Shown piece by piece: positions 7,516 through 14,985 of a stretch of 41,587 nt of DNA. A model generated the notes under the pieces. It saw only the letters and a program-made list of their open reading frames with translations. It was not told the origin of the DNA and did no database searches. This DNA is from an uncultured Oscillospiraceae bacterium (GTDB lineage Bacteria; Bacillota; Clostridia; Oscillospirales; Oscillospiraceae): assembly GCA_947626845.1 (NCBI GenBank), contig CANQTW010000021.1:1-41587 (forward strand). The letters are read 5' to 3'. Every line of letters starts with the position of its first letter. The first letter of the stretch is position 1. The position numbers and the translations under genes were made by a program.

Positions 7516-7553
7516 GGTGCGGCGTGTGGGCCGATGTGGTCATCGGCCCCTAC
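7516..7553 (-). repeat. 38-bp repeat with internal hairpin, copy 2
   Basis: Exact reverse complement of 276-313, containing the GGCCGATG / CATCGGCC hairpin and ending CCCCTAC. Confidence 0.85.
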
Positions 7554-7672
7554 AGGTACATTACCGCAGCAGCGCGGGTTAAATAGGAGATGTGACTTTG
7601 ATAATAGCAATGTGAGCGGCTAAGCGAGTTAGGCGCTGAGACCATTCGACGACGCTCGCGCGGATATGAATA

Positions 7673-7705
7673 GGGCAGGGTGACGATCCCTGCCCCGTTG
7701 TTTTT
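7673..7705 (+). terminator. Terminator-like hairpin
   Basis: Stem GGGCAGGG (7673-7680) / CCCTGCCC (7688-7695), then CGTTGTTTTT. It is the only candidate end for the SPFH operon, though 350 bp downstream and beyond several repeats. Confidence 0.5.
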
Positions 7706-7715
7706 CTCCTCTTTG

Positions 7716-7757
7716 TTGCTTTCTCCTCTTTTGTCAACACAAAAGAGGAGAAAGCAA
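7716..7757. repeat. 19-bp perfect inverted repeat
   Basis: Arms 7716-7734 and 7739-7757 pair without mismatch around a CAAC loop. Neither strand has a T run after it, so it is not a standard terminator. The left arm is purine/pyrimidine biased and partly repeated just upstream (CTCCTCTTTG). Confidence 0.7.
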
Positions 7758-7808
7758 ATCACCCTCCGCCCTATAAGGGCGGACACCTTATAACCCCCGG
7801 CGGGGCGC

Positions 7809-8339
7809 TTATTGCCCCTCCATGAGCAGGTCTACGATCTTGCCATAGAGCTTTTCGGCGTTCTTTTTGAAGTTCTCCTCGATCTGCTCGGACTGCTTAT
7901 CGTCGCCGGTGAGCAGCTCCAGGGACAGGATGGGCCCCATGCCGTCGGACATGGACAGCTTTACCGTGAAGCCGCCCCGACTGCGCATCTGGTGGCTGGC
8001 GGTGATCATGCTCCGCCGGCGCTGGAGATTGGCCAGGGTGGAGGCGGCCTTTTCCGCTCGTACCCGAACGGAGTAGGGGAGGGAGGATTCCATGGCCTCG
8101 CCGTTGACCCGCCCCTTTTCGGTGATGAGATAGCCGTCGTCGGTCTTGTCCACGTGGCCCGTGCGCACCAGGTCCGAGAGGCTTTCGGTGAAGTCGAAAT
8201 AGTCGATGGCCCCGTCGGTGAGCAGCGTCATGTCCGTCAGCTCCTCCCAGGCGGCCCGCTCCGGCAGACGGCGGAGGATGAACAGAATGAGCACCTTCAG
8301 CTCCATCTCGCTGTGAATAAAGCCAAGACGATTTTCCAC
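7809..8339 (-). CDS. DUF4364 family protein (winged-helix-like)
   Basis: A 176-residue DUF4364 protein, a family found mainly in Clostridia. The N-terminal 70 residues (LGFIHSEMELKVLILFILRRLP...LVRTGHVDKTDDGYLITEKG) look like a winged-helix DNA-binding domain with a beta-hairpin wing. The C-terminal half, with alternating strands and a charged helix, is probably for dimerisation or sensing. Its function is not known to me; a transcription-regulator role is inferred from the fold. It starts with GTG behind GGGAGG. It is transcribed away from the DUF3048 gene, with back-to-back promoters. Confidence 0.85.
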   Translation of the reverse strand: MENRLGFIHSEMELKVLILFILRRLPERAAWEELTDMTLLTDGAIDYFDFTESLSDLVRTGHVDKTDDGYLITEKGRVNGEAMESSLPYSVRVRAEKAASTLANLQRRRSMITASHQMRSRGGFTVKLSMSDGMGPILSLELLTGDDKQSEQIEENFKKNAEKLYGKIVDLLMEGQ

Positions 8340-8371
8340 CTTGACGCCTCCCTGGTCAATTTCTTGATTTG

Positions 8372-8400
8372 ATTATACACGAACTGGGACTGTTTAACAA
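8372..8400 (-). promoter_or_regulatory. SigA promoter of the DUF4364 gene
   Basis: On the minus strand, TTGTTA (8395-8400), 17 bp, TATAAT (8372-8377), about 33 bp before the GTG start. Confidence 0.7.
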
Positions 8401-8428
8401 GTATTTTCTTATTTTCAGCGATTTGAAG

Positions 8429-8457
8429 TTGACATAACAATAAAAAAGAGGTACAAT
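8429..8457 (+). promoter_or_regulatory. SigA promoter of the DUF3048 gene
   Basis: TTGACA (8429-8434), 17 bp, TACAAT (8452-8457), with a GGAGG site before the ATG at 8504. It diverges from the DUF4364 promoter. Confidence 0.8.
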
Positions 8458-8503
8458 AGCGGGAGCGGGAGAAATAAAACAGTATGAGAATGGAGGCAAC
8501 CGT

Positions 8504-9766
8504 ATGCCGACAGGAAATACAGTGAGAAGCGCCGCGAAAAGACGCGGCGGCTCCGGAGCGAACCGAGGCGGCCCCGGCGGGAAGCAGACCGTTTTGATCG
8601 TTATTTGCGCCGTTGTGGCCGTGGCTGTGGCCGCCGCGGCGCTGATCATGACGCTGGGGGCCATGAAGCGGGGAGATGATACCACGCCCCCCACCGAGGA
8701 TTCCACGGAGGACACCGACGGCGGCACGGAACCCGTCACCGAGCCCACGGAGGACACGACGCCGCCGGAGACACAGCCCGTCACCGAGCCTACGGAGGAC
8801 ACGACGCCGCCAGCGCCGCCAAAGCCCAGAAGCCCCCTGACGAATTTAGAGGTGGAGGAGGACATCTCCGCCCGCCGCCCCTGGGCCGTCATGTTTGACA
8901 ACATCAAGGGCGCCGCGCCCCAGACGGGCATCACCGCGGCGGATATGATATTTGAGATCCTGGCGGAGGGGAATATCACCCGCCTGATGGGTATTTACGA
9001 GGATTTTGACGGCATGGAGATTCTGGGCGGCGTCCGTTCCTCCCGCGAGTATTTTGCGGAGATGGCCTTGAGCCTGGACGCCATTTACATACACGCGGGG
9101 GGCAGTCCCGGCGCCTATACCTTCTTCCAGAAGTACAAGGTGGACCGCATCGACGGCGTCAACGGCAGCGGCGAGACCTTCCACCGGGACGCCTACCGCA
9201 AATCCACCTTTGGCACCGTCCACGCCCTGGTGGTGGAGACCACGGAGCTTGACGCCTACGCCGAAAAGTACAAGCTGCGCACCCTGCACGAGGAGGGCTA
9301 TACCGCGCCCTTCACCTTTGATGACGAGACGGAGCGCACCGGCGACAGGGCTGTTTCCGTCACCGCCCACTTCGGCTCCGCCAAAAGCGCCAAGACCACG
9401 GGCTTCACCTATGACCCGGAGAGCAAGCAGTATCTGGTCAGCCAGTTCGGGGGCTTCATGGGCGACACCGCTGTTAAGGACACCGTGAAGGTCCGCAACA
9501 TCATTGCCCTGAACGCCAAAATCTATGTCCTGAGCGACGACGACAAGGGCCGCCGGGAGGCGGAGCTGACCGGCAAGGGCACCGGAAAATATATCGTTGA
9601 CGGCGTGGCCAGGGACATCAACTGGGAGCGGGATTCCCGCACGGGCTTCTTTACCCTCACTTATCCCGACGGCACCCCCGTGGCCCTGGGCACCGGCAAG
9701 ACCTATTTTATGCTCCTGCCCATGAACGGCTACATGGACCTGGGGGAGATCGGGGCCGGAGAATAG
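8504..9766 (+). CDS. DUF3048 domain protein (YerB-like), membrane-anchored
   Basis: A 420-residue extracytoplasmic protein. A basic N-terminus is followed by one membrane segment (about 29-52) without a lipobox cysteine, unlike the lipoprotein YerB of Bacillus. Residues 58-108 are a Pro/Thr/Glu linker containing a repeated PVTEPTEDTTPP unit; at DNA level 8732-8766 and 8777-8811 differ at one base, so its length may vary by slippage. The rest is the DUF3048 fold (ARRPWAVMFDNIKGAAPQTG..., GGVRSSREYF...), whose function is unknown; a cell-wall role is suspected for the family. It has its own promoter and terminator and appears monocistronic. Confidence 0.88.
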   Translation: MPTGNTVRSAAKRRGGSGANRGGPGGKQTVLIVICAVVAVAVAAAALIMTLGAMKRGDDTTPPTEDSTEDTDGGTEPVTEPTEDTTPPETQPVTEPTEDTTPPAPPKPRSPLTNLEVEEDISARRPWAVMFDNIKGAAPQTGITAADMIFEILAEGNITRLMGIYEDFDGMEILGGVRSSREYFAEMALSLDAIYIHAGGSPGAYTFFQKYKVDRIDGVNGSGETFHRDAYRKSTFGTVHALVVETTELDAYAEKYKLRTLHEEGYTAPFTFDDETERTGDRAVSVTAHFGSAKSAKTTGFTYDPESKQYLVSQFGGFMGDTAVKDTVKVRNIIALNAKIYVLSDDDKGRREAELTGKGTGKYIVDGVARDINWERDSRTGFFTLTYPDGTPVALGTGKTYFMLLPMNGYMDLGEIGAGE

Positions 9767-9770
9767 GATA

Positions 9771-9820
9771 TAAAACGAAAAAAGGGGACGGTTACCGTCC
9801 CCCTTTTTTCGTTTTATTTT
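9771..9820 (+). terminator. Rho-independent terminator
   Basis: A stem of about 20 bp (from 9772, centred on TTA at 9793-9795, to 9815) ends the DUF3048 gene. The right arm contains TTTTTT and further T runs follow. The A-rich left arm makes it potentially bidirectional. Confidence 0.88.
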
Positions 9821-9834
9821 TCTCAAAATTTCTG

Positions 9835-9892
9835 TTGACAACACGTGACTATTGTGATAGTCTATAGGTGAGATGACTATTGCAATAGTAAT
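9835..9892 (+). promoter_or_regulatory. BlaI-type promoter with two operators
   Basis: TTGACA (9835-9840), 17 bp, TAGTCT (9858-9863). Two near-identical dyads, TGACTATTGTGATAGTCTA (9846-9864) and TGACTATTGCAATAGTAAT (9874-9892), have centres about 28 bp apart. The first covers the spacer and -10, the second the transcription start. This is the arrangement expected for autorepression by the BlaI-family protein encoded next. Confidence 0.85.
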
Positions 9893-9928
9893 CATGCCCT
9901 GTCCAAAGGGGCACAGGAGGGAAGCACA

Positions 9929-10282
9929 ATGGAGAGACTGTACGAATCGGAGCTTCGCGTCATGGAGCCGCTGTGGGAGGAGGGGGAGCTGTCCGCCGGA
10001 CAGCTGGCGAAAAAGCTCAACGCCTCCTGCGGGTGGAACCGGAACACCACCTACACCGTCATCAAGAAGTTGGTGGACAAGGGCCTGGTGGAGCGCCGGG
10101 AACCCGGCTTTCTCTGCCGGGCGCTGGTGAGCCGTGAGGAAGTCCGCAGGCGGGAGACGGAGGGCCTGATAAGCCGGTTTTTCGGCGGGTCAAGGGCGGC
10201 CTTTCTGTCGGCGTTCCTGTCGGAGGAGCTGACGGAGGACGAGGCGCAAAAGCTCCGGGAGCTGGTAGAAAAGTTAAGGTGA
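9929..10282 (+). CDS. BlaI/MecI/CopY family transcriptional repressor
   Basis: A 117-residue repressor of the BlaI/MecI/CopY family. The N-terminal winged helix (about 5-75) includes the typical ...LWEEGELSAGQLAKKLN... and the recognition region GWNRNTTYTVIKKLVDKGLVER; the C-terminal helices serve dimerisation. In BlaI systems the repressor is cleaved when the partner metallopeptidase senses a signal. AGGAGGG precedes the ATG, and the M56 gene follows after 4 bp. Two operator dyads overlap its promoter, so the operon should be autoregulated. No beta-lactamase or copper transporter is nearby, so the inducer cannot be named. Confidence 0.92.
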   Translation: MERLYESELRVMEPLWEEGELSAGQLAKKLNASCGWNRNTTYTVIKKLVDKGLVERREPGFLCRALVSREEVRRRETEGLISRFFGGSRAAFLSAFLSEELTEDEAQKLRELVEKLR

Positions 10283-10286
10283 CGGC

Positions 10287-11957
10287 ATGGAACAGCTTTT
10301 GGAAAATACGCTGCTGGGCGGCGTGATGATCCTGACTGTGGCGGTGCTGCGCCGTATTTTCCGGGGGCGGCTGAGTCCCAACGTCACGCTGCTGCTGTGG
10401 GCGGTGTGCTTCGCGCGGCTGATGACGCCGGTGCCCCTTGCGGGGCCGCTGTCCCCCTATGGGGCGGTGGTTCGGGAGGCGGAGACGGCGATCATGTCGG
10501 ACGGACACGCTGCCGCCGCTCCGGAGATGACCTGGGCGGAGAATCCGGTCACGGAGCCAGGAGCCCTGGAGGAGAACACGGTTTCCGTGCCGGCCATAAG
10601 CCTGTCCGATGCAGTCCCGGCGGCCTGGGGCGCCGTGGCGGCGGTTCTTGCGGCGCTGACGGTATGGGCCTGGTTCCGGTCCCGACGGCGTATCCGTGCG
10701 GTGCCGCTGGCGGGGGAGAGGCCGGAGGGCGTTCTCCCGGCGCGGGCACGGCTTCGGGTCGGGCGTTTCCCCGGCGCGCCGCTGACCTTTGGCGTTATAT
10801 GGCCTGATGTGGTGCTGACGCCGGAGCTTCAGGGGAAGGAGTATATGTATGTGCTGGCCCATGAGGCGGCGCACGTGCGGCGGGGGGACAACCTGTGGCA
10901 TTACGCCTCAGCACTGGCGGTGTGCGTCCATTGGTTCAACCCGACGGTGTGGCTGATGGCGGCGCTGATACGGCGGGACGTGGAGATTTCCTGTGACCGG
11001 GCGGTGATAGCGGGGGCTTCCGAGGACATCCGGGCGCAGTATGCCAACACCGTCATTAGCCTTTCGGCGGCCCCCAGGGGGGCGGCCCTTGCCTCCGGAT
11101 TTGCCCGAAGAAAGACCAAGGAAAGGATCGTATCGATTATGAAATACAAAAAAACTACCCTCGCGGGTATTGTGGCGGCGGTTCTGGCGGTTTGCGCCGT
11201 GGCCGCGCTGGCAATGACTCCGGTCAGGGCGGAAAAGCCGGAGAGAACTGAATTCATACTCTCCCGTGAGGGCGCGGGGAATGTCCAAAGCGGACAACTG
11301 CGCTATCACATGACGCGCGCCTGGACGGCTCATGACGAGAGTCGGATACCGGAGGGGGGATTCAAGCCCTATTGCAACGTGAATCTGAGACTCATAACAG
11401 GCAATGAGGCCGACCCCGTCACCTTCTGGAGCGAGGGCGGCACACCTACGTTCATTCATGAGGACGGCTCCTTTGACGAGGATATGTATATGATCTTCGT
11501 GGAGCTGGAGATCACCAACGAGGACTGCTCCACCGAGGTGATCGACGAGACCGGCCCATACACGACGGGGTATCTGACAGACCCGTACCTTTTTGGCGGC
11601 CAATACCTTCTGGAGCTGACCGAGGCCGGGAACACGGGGAGAACCTACGAGCCGAGCTTCTACTCCTTCTACGGGGAGGGCTTCGATCCGGAGGGGCTGA
11701 ACATCCGGGGGTACAACTTTGCCGACGCTTGTCTGGCTTTCCGGCTGGAGCCAGGGGAGACACGCACCGTGACCTTGGGGTTCATTATTTCCAATGACAG
11801 GGGTGTGACGCCGTCGGAGCCTTCGCTTATCCGGGCAAGGCAGGTGACCGGGAGGCCCTACGGAGCGGAGTTGATCCCGCTCCCAGGGATCACCGCTGCT
11901 TTTGACGCACCGTCTGAGGAGGGCGGGAACGCCGCCACAGAGGTGGTGGGGAAGTGA
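10287..11957 (+). CDS. M56 (BlaR1/MecR1-type) membrane metallopeptidase with novel sensor tail
   Basis: A 556-residue protein. The N-terminal 280 residues are an M56 peptidase embedded in several membrane helices, with zinc motif HEAAH (192-196) and the third-ligand motif around Glu233 (DVEISCD). In BlaR1 this domain inactivates BlaI. After the last membrane segment (about 290-309) comes a 245-residue outer domain (about 310-556). It is not the penicillin-binding domain of BlaR1: I see no SxxK-SxN-KTG series. It reads as beta-rich, with strands such as MIFVELEITNE and RTVTLGFIISND, like the DUF4352 type of surface domain (low confidence). The stop overlaps the next gene's start (GTGA). A distinct ligand is therefore likely. 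Confidence 0.88.
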   Translation: MEQLLENTLLGGVMILTVAVLRRIFRGRLSPNVTLLLWAVCFARLMTPVPLAGPLSPYGAVVREAETAIMSDGHAAAAPEMTWAENPVTEPGALEENTVSVPAISLSDAVPAAWGAVAAVLAALTVWAWFRSRRRIRAVPLAGERPEGVLPARARLRVGRFPGAPLTFGVIWPDVVLTPELQGKEYMYVLAHEAAHVRRGDNLWHYASALAVCVHWFNPTVWLMAALIRRDVEISCDRAVIAGASEDIRAQYANTVISLSAAPRGAALASGFARRKTKERIVSIMKYKKTTLAGIVAAVLAVCAVAALAMTPVRAEKPERTEFILSREGAGNVQSGQLRYHMTRAWTAHDESRIPEGGFKPYCNVNLRLITGNEADPVTFWSEGGTPTFIHEDGSFDEDMYMIFVELEITNEDCSTEVIDETGPYTTGYLTDPYLFGGQYLLELTEAGNTGRTYEPSFYSFYGEGFDPEGLNIRGYNFADACLAFRLEPGETRTVTLGFIISNDRGVTPSEPSLIRARQVTGRPYGAELIPLPGITAAFDAPSEEGGNAATEVVGK

Positions 11958-12166
11958 ATAAGCTGCCGGAAGCGGTTCAGAAGTTGCGTGACGCCATCAA
12001 AGAGGTACGCGGGACGGGCGATACCGGCGGCGCGGCAGTTGAAGTGATTGACCGAGAGGACGGCGATCTCCCCGGACTGGACCGGATGAAGGAAGAGATT
12101 TTGAAGGTCAGAAGTGAGATCAGCGGGCTGAGAACGGAGATAAGGGCTTTAGAAGAGGCCCTTTGA
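11954..12166 (+). CDS. Small coiled-coil protein coupled to the M56 gene
   Basis: A 70-residue, highly charged protein with no recognised domain. Residues 1-20 and about 43-70 are helical with heptad-like hydrophobics (MKEEILKVRSEISGLRTEIR), separated by a Gly/Asp-rich stretch. It starts with GTG overlapping the M56 stop codon by four bases, which implies translational coupling and equimolar production. It has no membrane segment or signal peptide, so it should be cytoplasmic and could modulate the peptidase or the BlaI-like repressor. That role is inference from position. Confidence 0.65.
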   Translation: MNKLPEAVQKLRDAIKEVRGTGDTGGAAVEVIDREDGDLPGLDRMKEEILKVRSEISGLRTEIRALEEAL

Positions 12167-12215
12167 CCGGCGAGTGCGAATTTCCGGCCAGCCCGCGGTA
12201 AGATATATCCTCCAC

Positions 12216-12248
12216 AAAAATACCACCCGTCTTTTGGCGGGTGGTATT
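12216..12248 (-). terminator. Rho-independent terminator of asnA
   Basis: An 11-bp stem (12219-12229 / 12238-12248) followed on the minus strand by five T (complement of 12216-12220). On the plus strand there is no T run, but the stem lies between converging genes and may serve both. Confidence 0.85.
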
Positions 12249-12263
12249 GCCGGTGTTAGGGCT

Positions 12264-13268
12264 TTAAAGCAGGGTCACGCCGGAGTAGGCGCATTCGCGG
12301 ATGGTGTTGTCGTCCCAGATGCTGGCCTGGACCTCGCCCACGTGGGCCTTCTTGAGGAGCAGCATACAGAGGCGCGACTGGCCGATGCCGCCGCCGATGG
12401 TCAGGGGCAGGCGGCCCTCTAAAAGCATCTTGTGGAAGGTGAGCTTGCGCCGCTCGTCACAGCCCCGCTCGGTGAGCTGGCGGTCCAGGGACTCCGGGTC
12501 CACCCGAATGCCCATGGAGCTGACCTCGAAGGCACAGCCTAAAAGATCGTTCCAGAACATGATATCGCCGTTCAGGTCCCAGTCATCGTAGTCCGGGGCG
12601 CGGCCATCGTGGATCTGGCCGGATTTGAGCTTCTTGCCGATCTGCATGATGAAGGCGGTGGGGTGCTCCTTCAGATAGGCGTTCTCCCGCTCCTTTGGCG
12701 TCAGATCGGGCCAGCGGTCCTCCAGCTCCTGGCTGGTGACGAAGCTGACGTCGGTGTCGATTTGGGCGTTCAGCACGGGAAAGACCTTCTGGAGCTCCGC
12801 GTTGGCCTCGGCGATGGCGGCTACGATCTCGCGGACGGTGTTTTTCAGATACTCCACGTTCCGGTCCTGGCGGGTGATGACCTTCTCCCAGTCCCACTGA
12901 TCCACATAGATGGAGTGAAGATTGTCCATGGTCTCGTCCCGACGGATGGCGTTCATGTCGGTGACGATGCCCGCCCCCGGCTGAAAGCCGTAGCGGTGGA
13001 GCGCCATACGCTTCCACTTGGCCAGGGAGTGGACCACCTGGCCCTCCTTGCCGCCGTCGGGGATGTCAAAGCTGACGGGGCGCTCCACGCCGTTCAGGTC
13101 GTCGTTGAGGCCTGTGCTGGCCTCCACAAACAGCGGCGCGGAGACCCGAAGAAGATTGAGACGCCGGCAGAGGGCGTCCTGAAACGTCCTCTTGATCACG
13201 GCGATAGCCCGCTGTGTGTCGTAGATCCCCAGGCTGGGACTGTACCCGGAGGGTATGTAAGCTTCCAT
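12264..13268 (-). CDS. asnA: Aspartate-ammonia ligase (asparagine synthetase A)
   Basis: A 334-residue AsnA, the ammonia-using, AMP-forming asparagine synthetase related to class II aminoacyl-tRNA synthetases. Recognisable blocks are SPLFVEASTGLNDDLNGVERPVSFDI near the N-terminus, the central HSIYVDQWDWEKVI and the C-terminal motif-3-like LTIGGGIGQSRLCMLLL with its ATP-binding Arg. It makes asparagine from aspartate, ATP and ammonium in the cytoplasm. The ATG is preceded by GGGAGTG. It has its own promoter with a dyad over the -10 box and a terminator on each side, so it is monocistronic. No T-box leader is present in the 88-bp upstream region, which is notable for an Asn biosynthesis gene in a Firmicute. 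Confidence 0.97.
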   Translation of the reverse strand: MEAYIPSGYSPSLGIYDTQRAIAVIKRTFQDALCRRLNLLRVSAPLFVEASTGLNDDLNGVERPVSFDIPDGGKEGQVVHSLAKWKRMALHRYGFQPGAGIVTDMNAIRRDETMDNLHSIYVDQWDWEKVITRQDRNVEYLKNTVREIVAAIAEANAELQKVFPVLNAQIDTDVSFVTSQELEDRWPDLTPKERENAYLKEHPTAFIMQIGKKLKSGQIHDGRAPDYDDWDLNGDIMFWNDLLGCAFEVSSMGIRVDPESLDRQLTERGCDERRKLTFHKMLLEGRLPLTIGGGIGQSRLCMLLLKKAHVGEVQASIWDDNTIRECAYSGVTLL

Positions 13269-13300
13269 GAGAAATCACTCCCGATAAAAAACTATGGGGT

Positions 13301-13329
13301 ATTTTACTACAGTAAAAGGAAGAAGTCAA
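13301..13329 (-). promoter_or_regulatory. asnA promoter with overlapping dyad
   Basis: On the minus strand, TTGACT (13324-13329), 17 bp, TAAAAT (13301-13306). A perfect dyad TTTTACT-AC-AGTAAAA (13302-13317, plus-strand reading) covers the -10 box and the end of the spacer, a repressor-type position. Confidence 0.75.
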
Positions 13330-13356
13330 GTGAAAAAATGACGGAGGGATTTATAG

Positions 13357-13385
13357 AAAAAGCGATGGCCGCCTTTTGGCGGCCA
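13357..13385 (-). terminator. Terminator of the ECF / anti-sigma operon
   Basis: Stem TGGCCGCC (13366-13373) / GGCGGCCA (13378-13385) with a four-base loop, followed on the minus strand by CGC and five T. Confidence 0.8.
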
Positions 13386-13391
13386 CTGCAT

Positions 13392-13973
13392 TTACGAACC
13401 GGAGGCGCGATCCCTGTATATGCCGTATACCGCGGGCGCCTCTAAGGTGGCTTCGTCCCGCCGGATCAGAGCGTCAAGGTCGCACGCGATCCACACGGTT
13501 TCGCCGGGTTTCAGCCCGTCCGGCATGGCGGCCTCCTCCGGAGCGCAATCGGTCATGGTCAGTACGACCCGCGCGGCCTTGCCCCACAGGGGGGAGTCCT
13601 CCGACGGGGCAACCGTCAGCTCCGGCGACAGGGCGGTGATCACGGCGAAAAAGCCCTGGGATTCCGCGCAGTCGCCGGTGGAGCCGCCGTCGGTGGAGCC
13701 GGGGGCGTTCGGAAACTGGAGGTTCACGTCTTCCGGCTTGGAGGTCATGTCGGCTTCGGACTGGCCCCCGGACATGGAATCCTCCGCCGTGTTGCGGCCT
13801 ATCTGGAACAGGCCCATGTTGACGGCCAGCACCGCCAGGGCCGCGCAGGCCGCCGCGGCCACGAAAGCGGCGGGCCGGAAACGGGCGCGTTTGCGTGCCG
13901 GAGCACTCTCAGCGCCGTCCACCAGGGCTTGATCCAGATCGCCCAGGAGGGCGAACAAGGCTTCTCCCGTCAT
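13392..13973 (-). CDS. Single-pass membrane protein, probable anti-sigma factor
   Basis: A 193-residue protein. A short cytoplasmic N-terminal region (1-34, MTGEALFALLGDLDQALVDGAE then a basic patch RKRARFR) precedes one membrane segment (about 36-55). The outer part of about 135 residues begins with a low-complexity stretch and ends in a small beta-rich domain. Its ATG overlaps the ECF sigma stop codon (ATGA), the usual arrangement for a sigma factor and its membrane anti-sigma. I recognise no ZAS zinc motif, so the anti-sigma role rests on topology and gene order. Confidence 0.65.
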   Translation of the reverse strand: MTGEALFALLGDLDQALVDGAESAPARKRARFRPAAFVAAAACAALAVLAVNMGLFQIGRNTAEDSMSGGQSEADMTSKPEDVNLQFPNAPGSTDGGSTGDCAESQGFFAVITALSPELTVAPSEDSPLWGKAARVVLTMTDCAPEEAAMPDGLKPGETVWIACDLDALIRRDEATLEAPAVYGIYRDRASGS

Positions 13974-14530
13974 ATCACATGACCCCTTTCCGTCAGATAT
14001 TTTCTCAGCTTGTTCCTGGCGCGCATCAGCTGGGCCGAGATGGCGTTCTCCCGAAGGCCGTACCGGAGGGCGATGGCGGCGACGCTGTCGGCGTACCAGT
14101 AGCGGCGCAGGAAGATGTTCCGTGCCCGCGGGGGCTCGGCGCGCAGGAAGGCCTCGATGTCCCGTAGAAGCTCCTTCCTGTCAAGCTCCGCTTCCGGGCA
14201 ATCGCCGCCGGGGATGATCTCGGACAGCTCGTCGAAGATGGCCTCCGGCTCGCCGCCGCCCCGTTTTTTGGCGCGGAGGCGCTTTAAGCGGTCCAGGGCC
14301 AGGTTGCGGGTGATCTTGCCCAGGAAGGCCCGCAGGATACCGGGGCGCTCCGGCGGCATGGCGTTCCAGGCGGCCAGGTAGGTGTCTGAGACGCACTCCT
14401 CGGCGTCCTCCGGCAGGCCAAGCAGGTTCATGGCGATGCTTGTGAGGTAGACGCCGTATTTTATGCCGGTCTCGCCGATGGCACGGCTGTCCCGCGCCCA
14501 GTACAGGTCGATGATGGCCGCGTCGTCCAC
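13970..14530 (-). CDS. ECF-type RNA polymerase sigma factor
   Basis: A 186-residue extracytoplasmic-function sigma-70 protein. Region 2 is seen in YLTSIAMNLLGLPEDAEECVSDTYLAAWNAMPP...FLGKITRNLALDRLKR and region 4 in RNIFLRRYWYADSVAAIALRYGLRENAISAQLMRARNKLRKYL. Such factors direct polymerase to stress-response promoters when a partner anti-sigma releases them. I placed the start at the GTG at 14530 (MDDAAIIDLYWARDS), typical for the family and about ten bases from AGGAAG. A second GTG at 14539 is too close to the same site. The overlapping downstream gene is the likely anti-sigma. Confidence 0.9.
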   Translation of the reverse strand: MDDAAIIDLYWARDSRAIGETGIKYGVYLTSIAMNLLGLPEDAEECVSDTYLAAWNAMPPERPGILRAFLGKITRNLALDRLKRLRAKKRGGGEPEAIFDELSEIIPGGDCPEAELDRKELLRDIEAFLRAEPPRARNIFLRRYWYADSVAAIALRYGLRENAISAQLMRARNKLRKYLTERGHVI

Positions 14531-14593
14531 AGAGGTCACTTCCTTTCATGGATATACACGAAAAAAGGACGGGAATATGACGGGGAGGGAGAG

Positions 14594-14627
14594 AAAAAAA
14601 GAACGGGCGCGAGGCCCGTTCTTTTTT
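14594..14627 (-). terminator. Bidirectional terminator
   Basis: Stem GAACGGGC (14601-14608) / GCCCGTTC (14614-14621) with A7 on the left and T6 on the right. On the minus strand it ends the zinc-ribbon gene, and it separates that gene from the ECF operon. Confidence 0.88.
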
Positions 14628-14635
14628 AAGGTTTT

Positions 14636-14920
14636 TTAGTGCTGCTGCTGTTCCTTCATCTTCGCGAAGCAGTCGCTGCAGTACACGGGCCGGTCAGACT
14701 TGGGCTCGAAGGGAACCTTGGCCTCGCCGCCGCAGTTGGCGCAGACAGCAGTGAAGAACTCACGGGGGCCGCGAACGGCGTTCTTGCGGGCGTCACGGCA
14801 GGCCTTGCAGCGCTGGGGCTCGTTCTGGAAGCCGCGCTCAGCGTAGAACTCCTGCTCACCGGCGGTAAAGACGAATTCCTTGCCGCACTCTTTGCATACC
14901 AATGTCTTGTCTTCGTACAT
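14636..14920 (-). CDS. Double zinc-ribbon protein (CxxC-x17-CxxC type)
   Basis: A 94-residue protein with eight cysteines in four CxxC pairs: C9/C12 with C38/C41 and C60/C63 with C81/C84. The first half matches the small probable zinc-ribbon family (LVCKECGKEFVFTAGEQEFYAERGF); the second has exactly 17 residues between pairs, as in the CxxC-x17-CxxC proteins common in Clostridia. Each half should bind one zinc. The function is unknown; RNA, DNA or redox roles are possible. It lies 65 bp after sigH on the same strand and may be partly co-transcribed with it. GGAAGG precedes the ATG at a somewhat long spacing. Confidence 0.85.
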   Translation of the reverse strand: MYEDKTLVCKECGKEFVFTAGEQEFYAERGFQNEPQRCKACRDARKNAVRGPREFFTAVCANCGGEAKVPFEPKSDRPVYCSDCFAKMKEQQQH

Positions 14921-14985
14921 GTTTCTTTGGACCTTCCTTTTGACAAATCTGCCCTGTGGGCTATATTTGCGTCAGCTTAAAGCTG

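Larger units (their letters stand above)
7316..7808. other. Gene-free region with clustered hairpin repeats
   Basis: No credible gene. In order it holds three GTAGGGGC-type palindromes (near 7356-7390, 7438-7466, 7516-7553), a terminator-like hairpin (7673-7705), a 19-bp perfect hairpin (7716-7757) and a short palindrome CCGCCC-TATAA-GGGCGG (about 7767-7783) next to the end of the DUF4364 gene. Confidence 0.7.

Noticed and set aside
7560..7665. Possible structured RNA in the gene-free region after the SPFH operon
   Set aside because: Short stems can be drawn, but nothing matches a tRNA, SRP, 6S, tmRNA or RNase P signature.
8732..8811. CRISPR-like or mobile direct repeat
   Set aside because: The two 35-bp repeats are in frame inside the Pro/Thr/Glu linker of the DUF3048 protein and encode the same peptide unit, a normal linker repeat.
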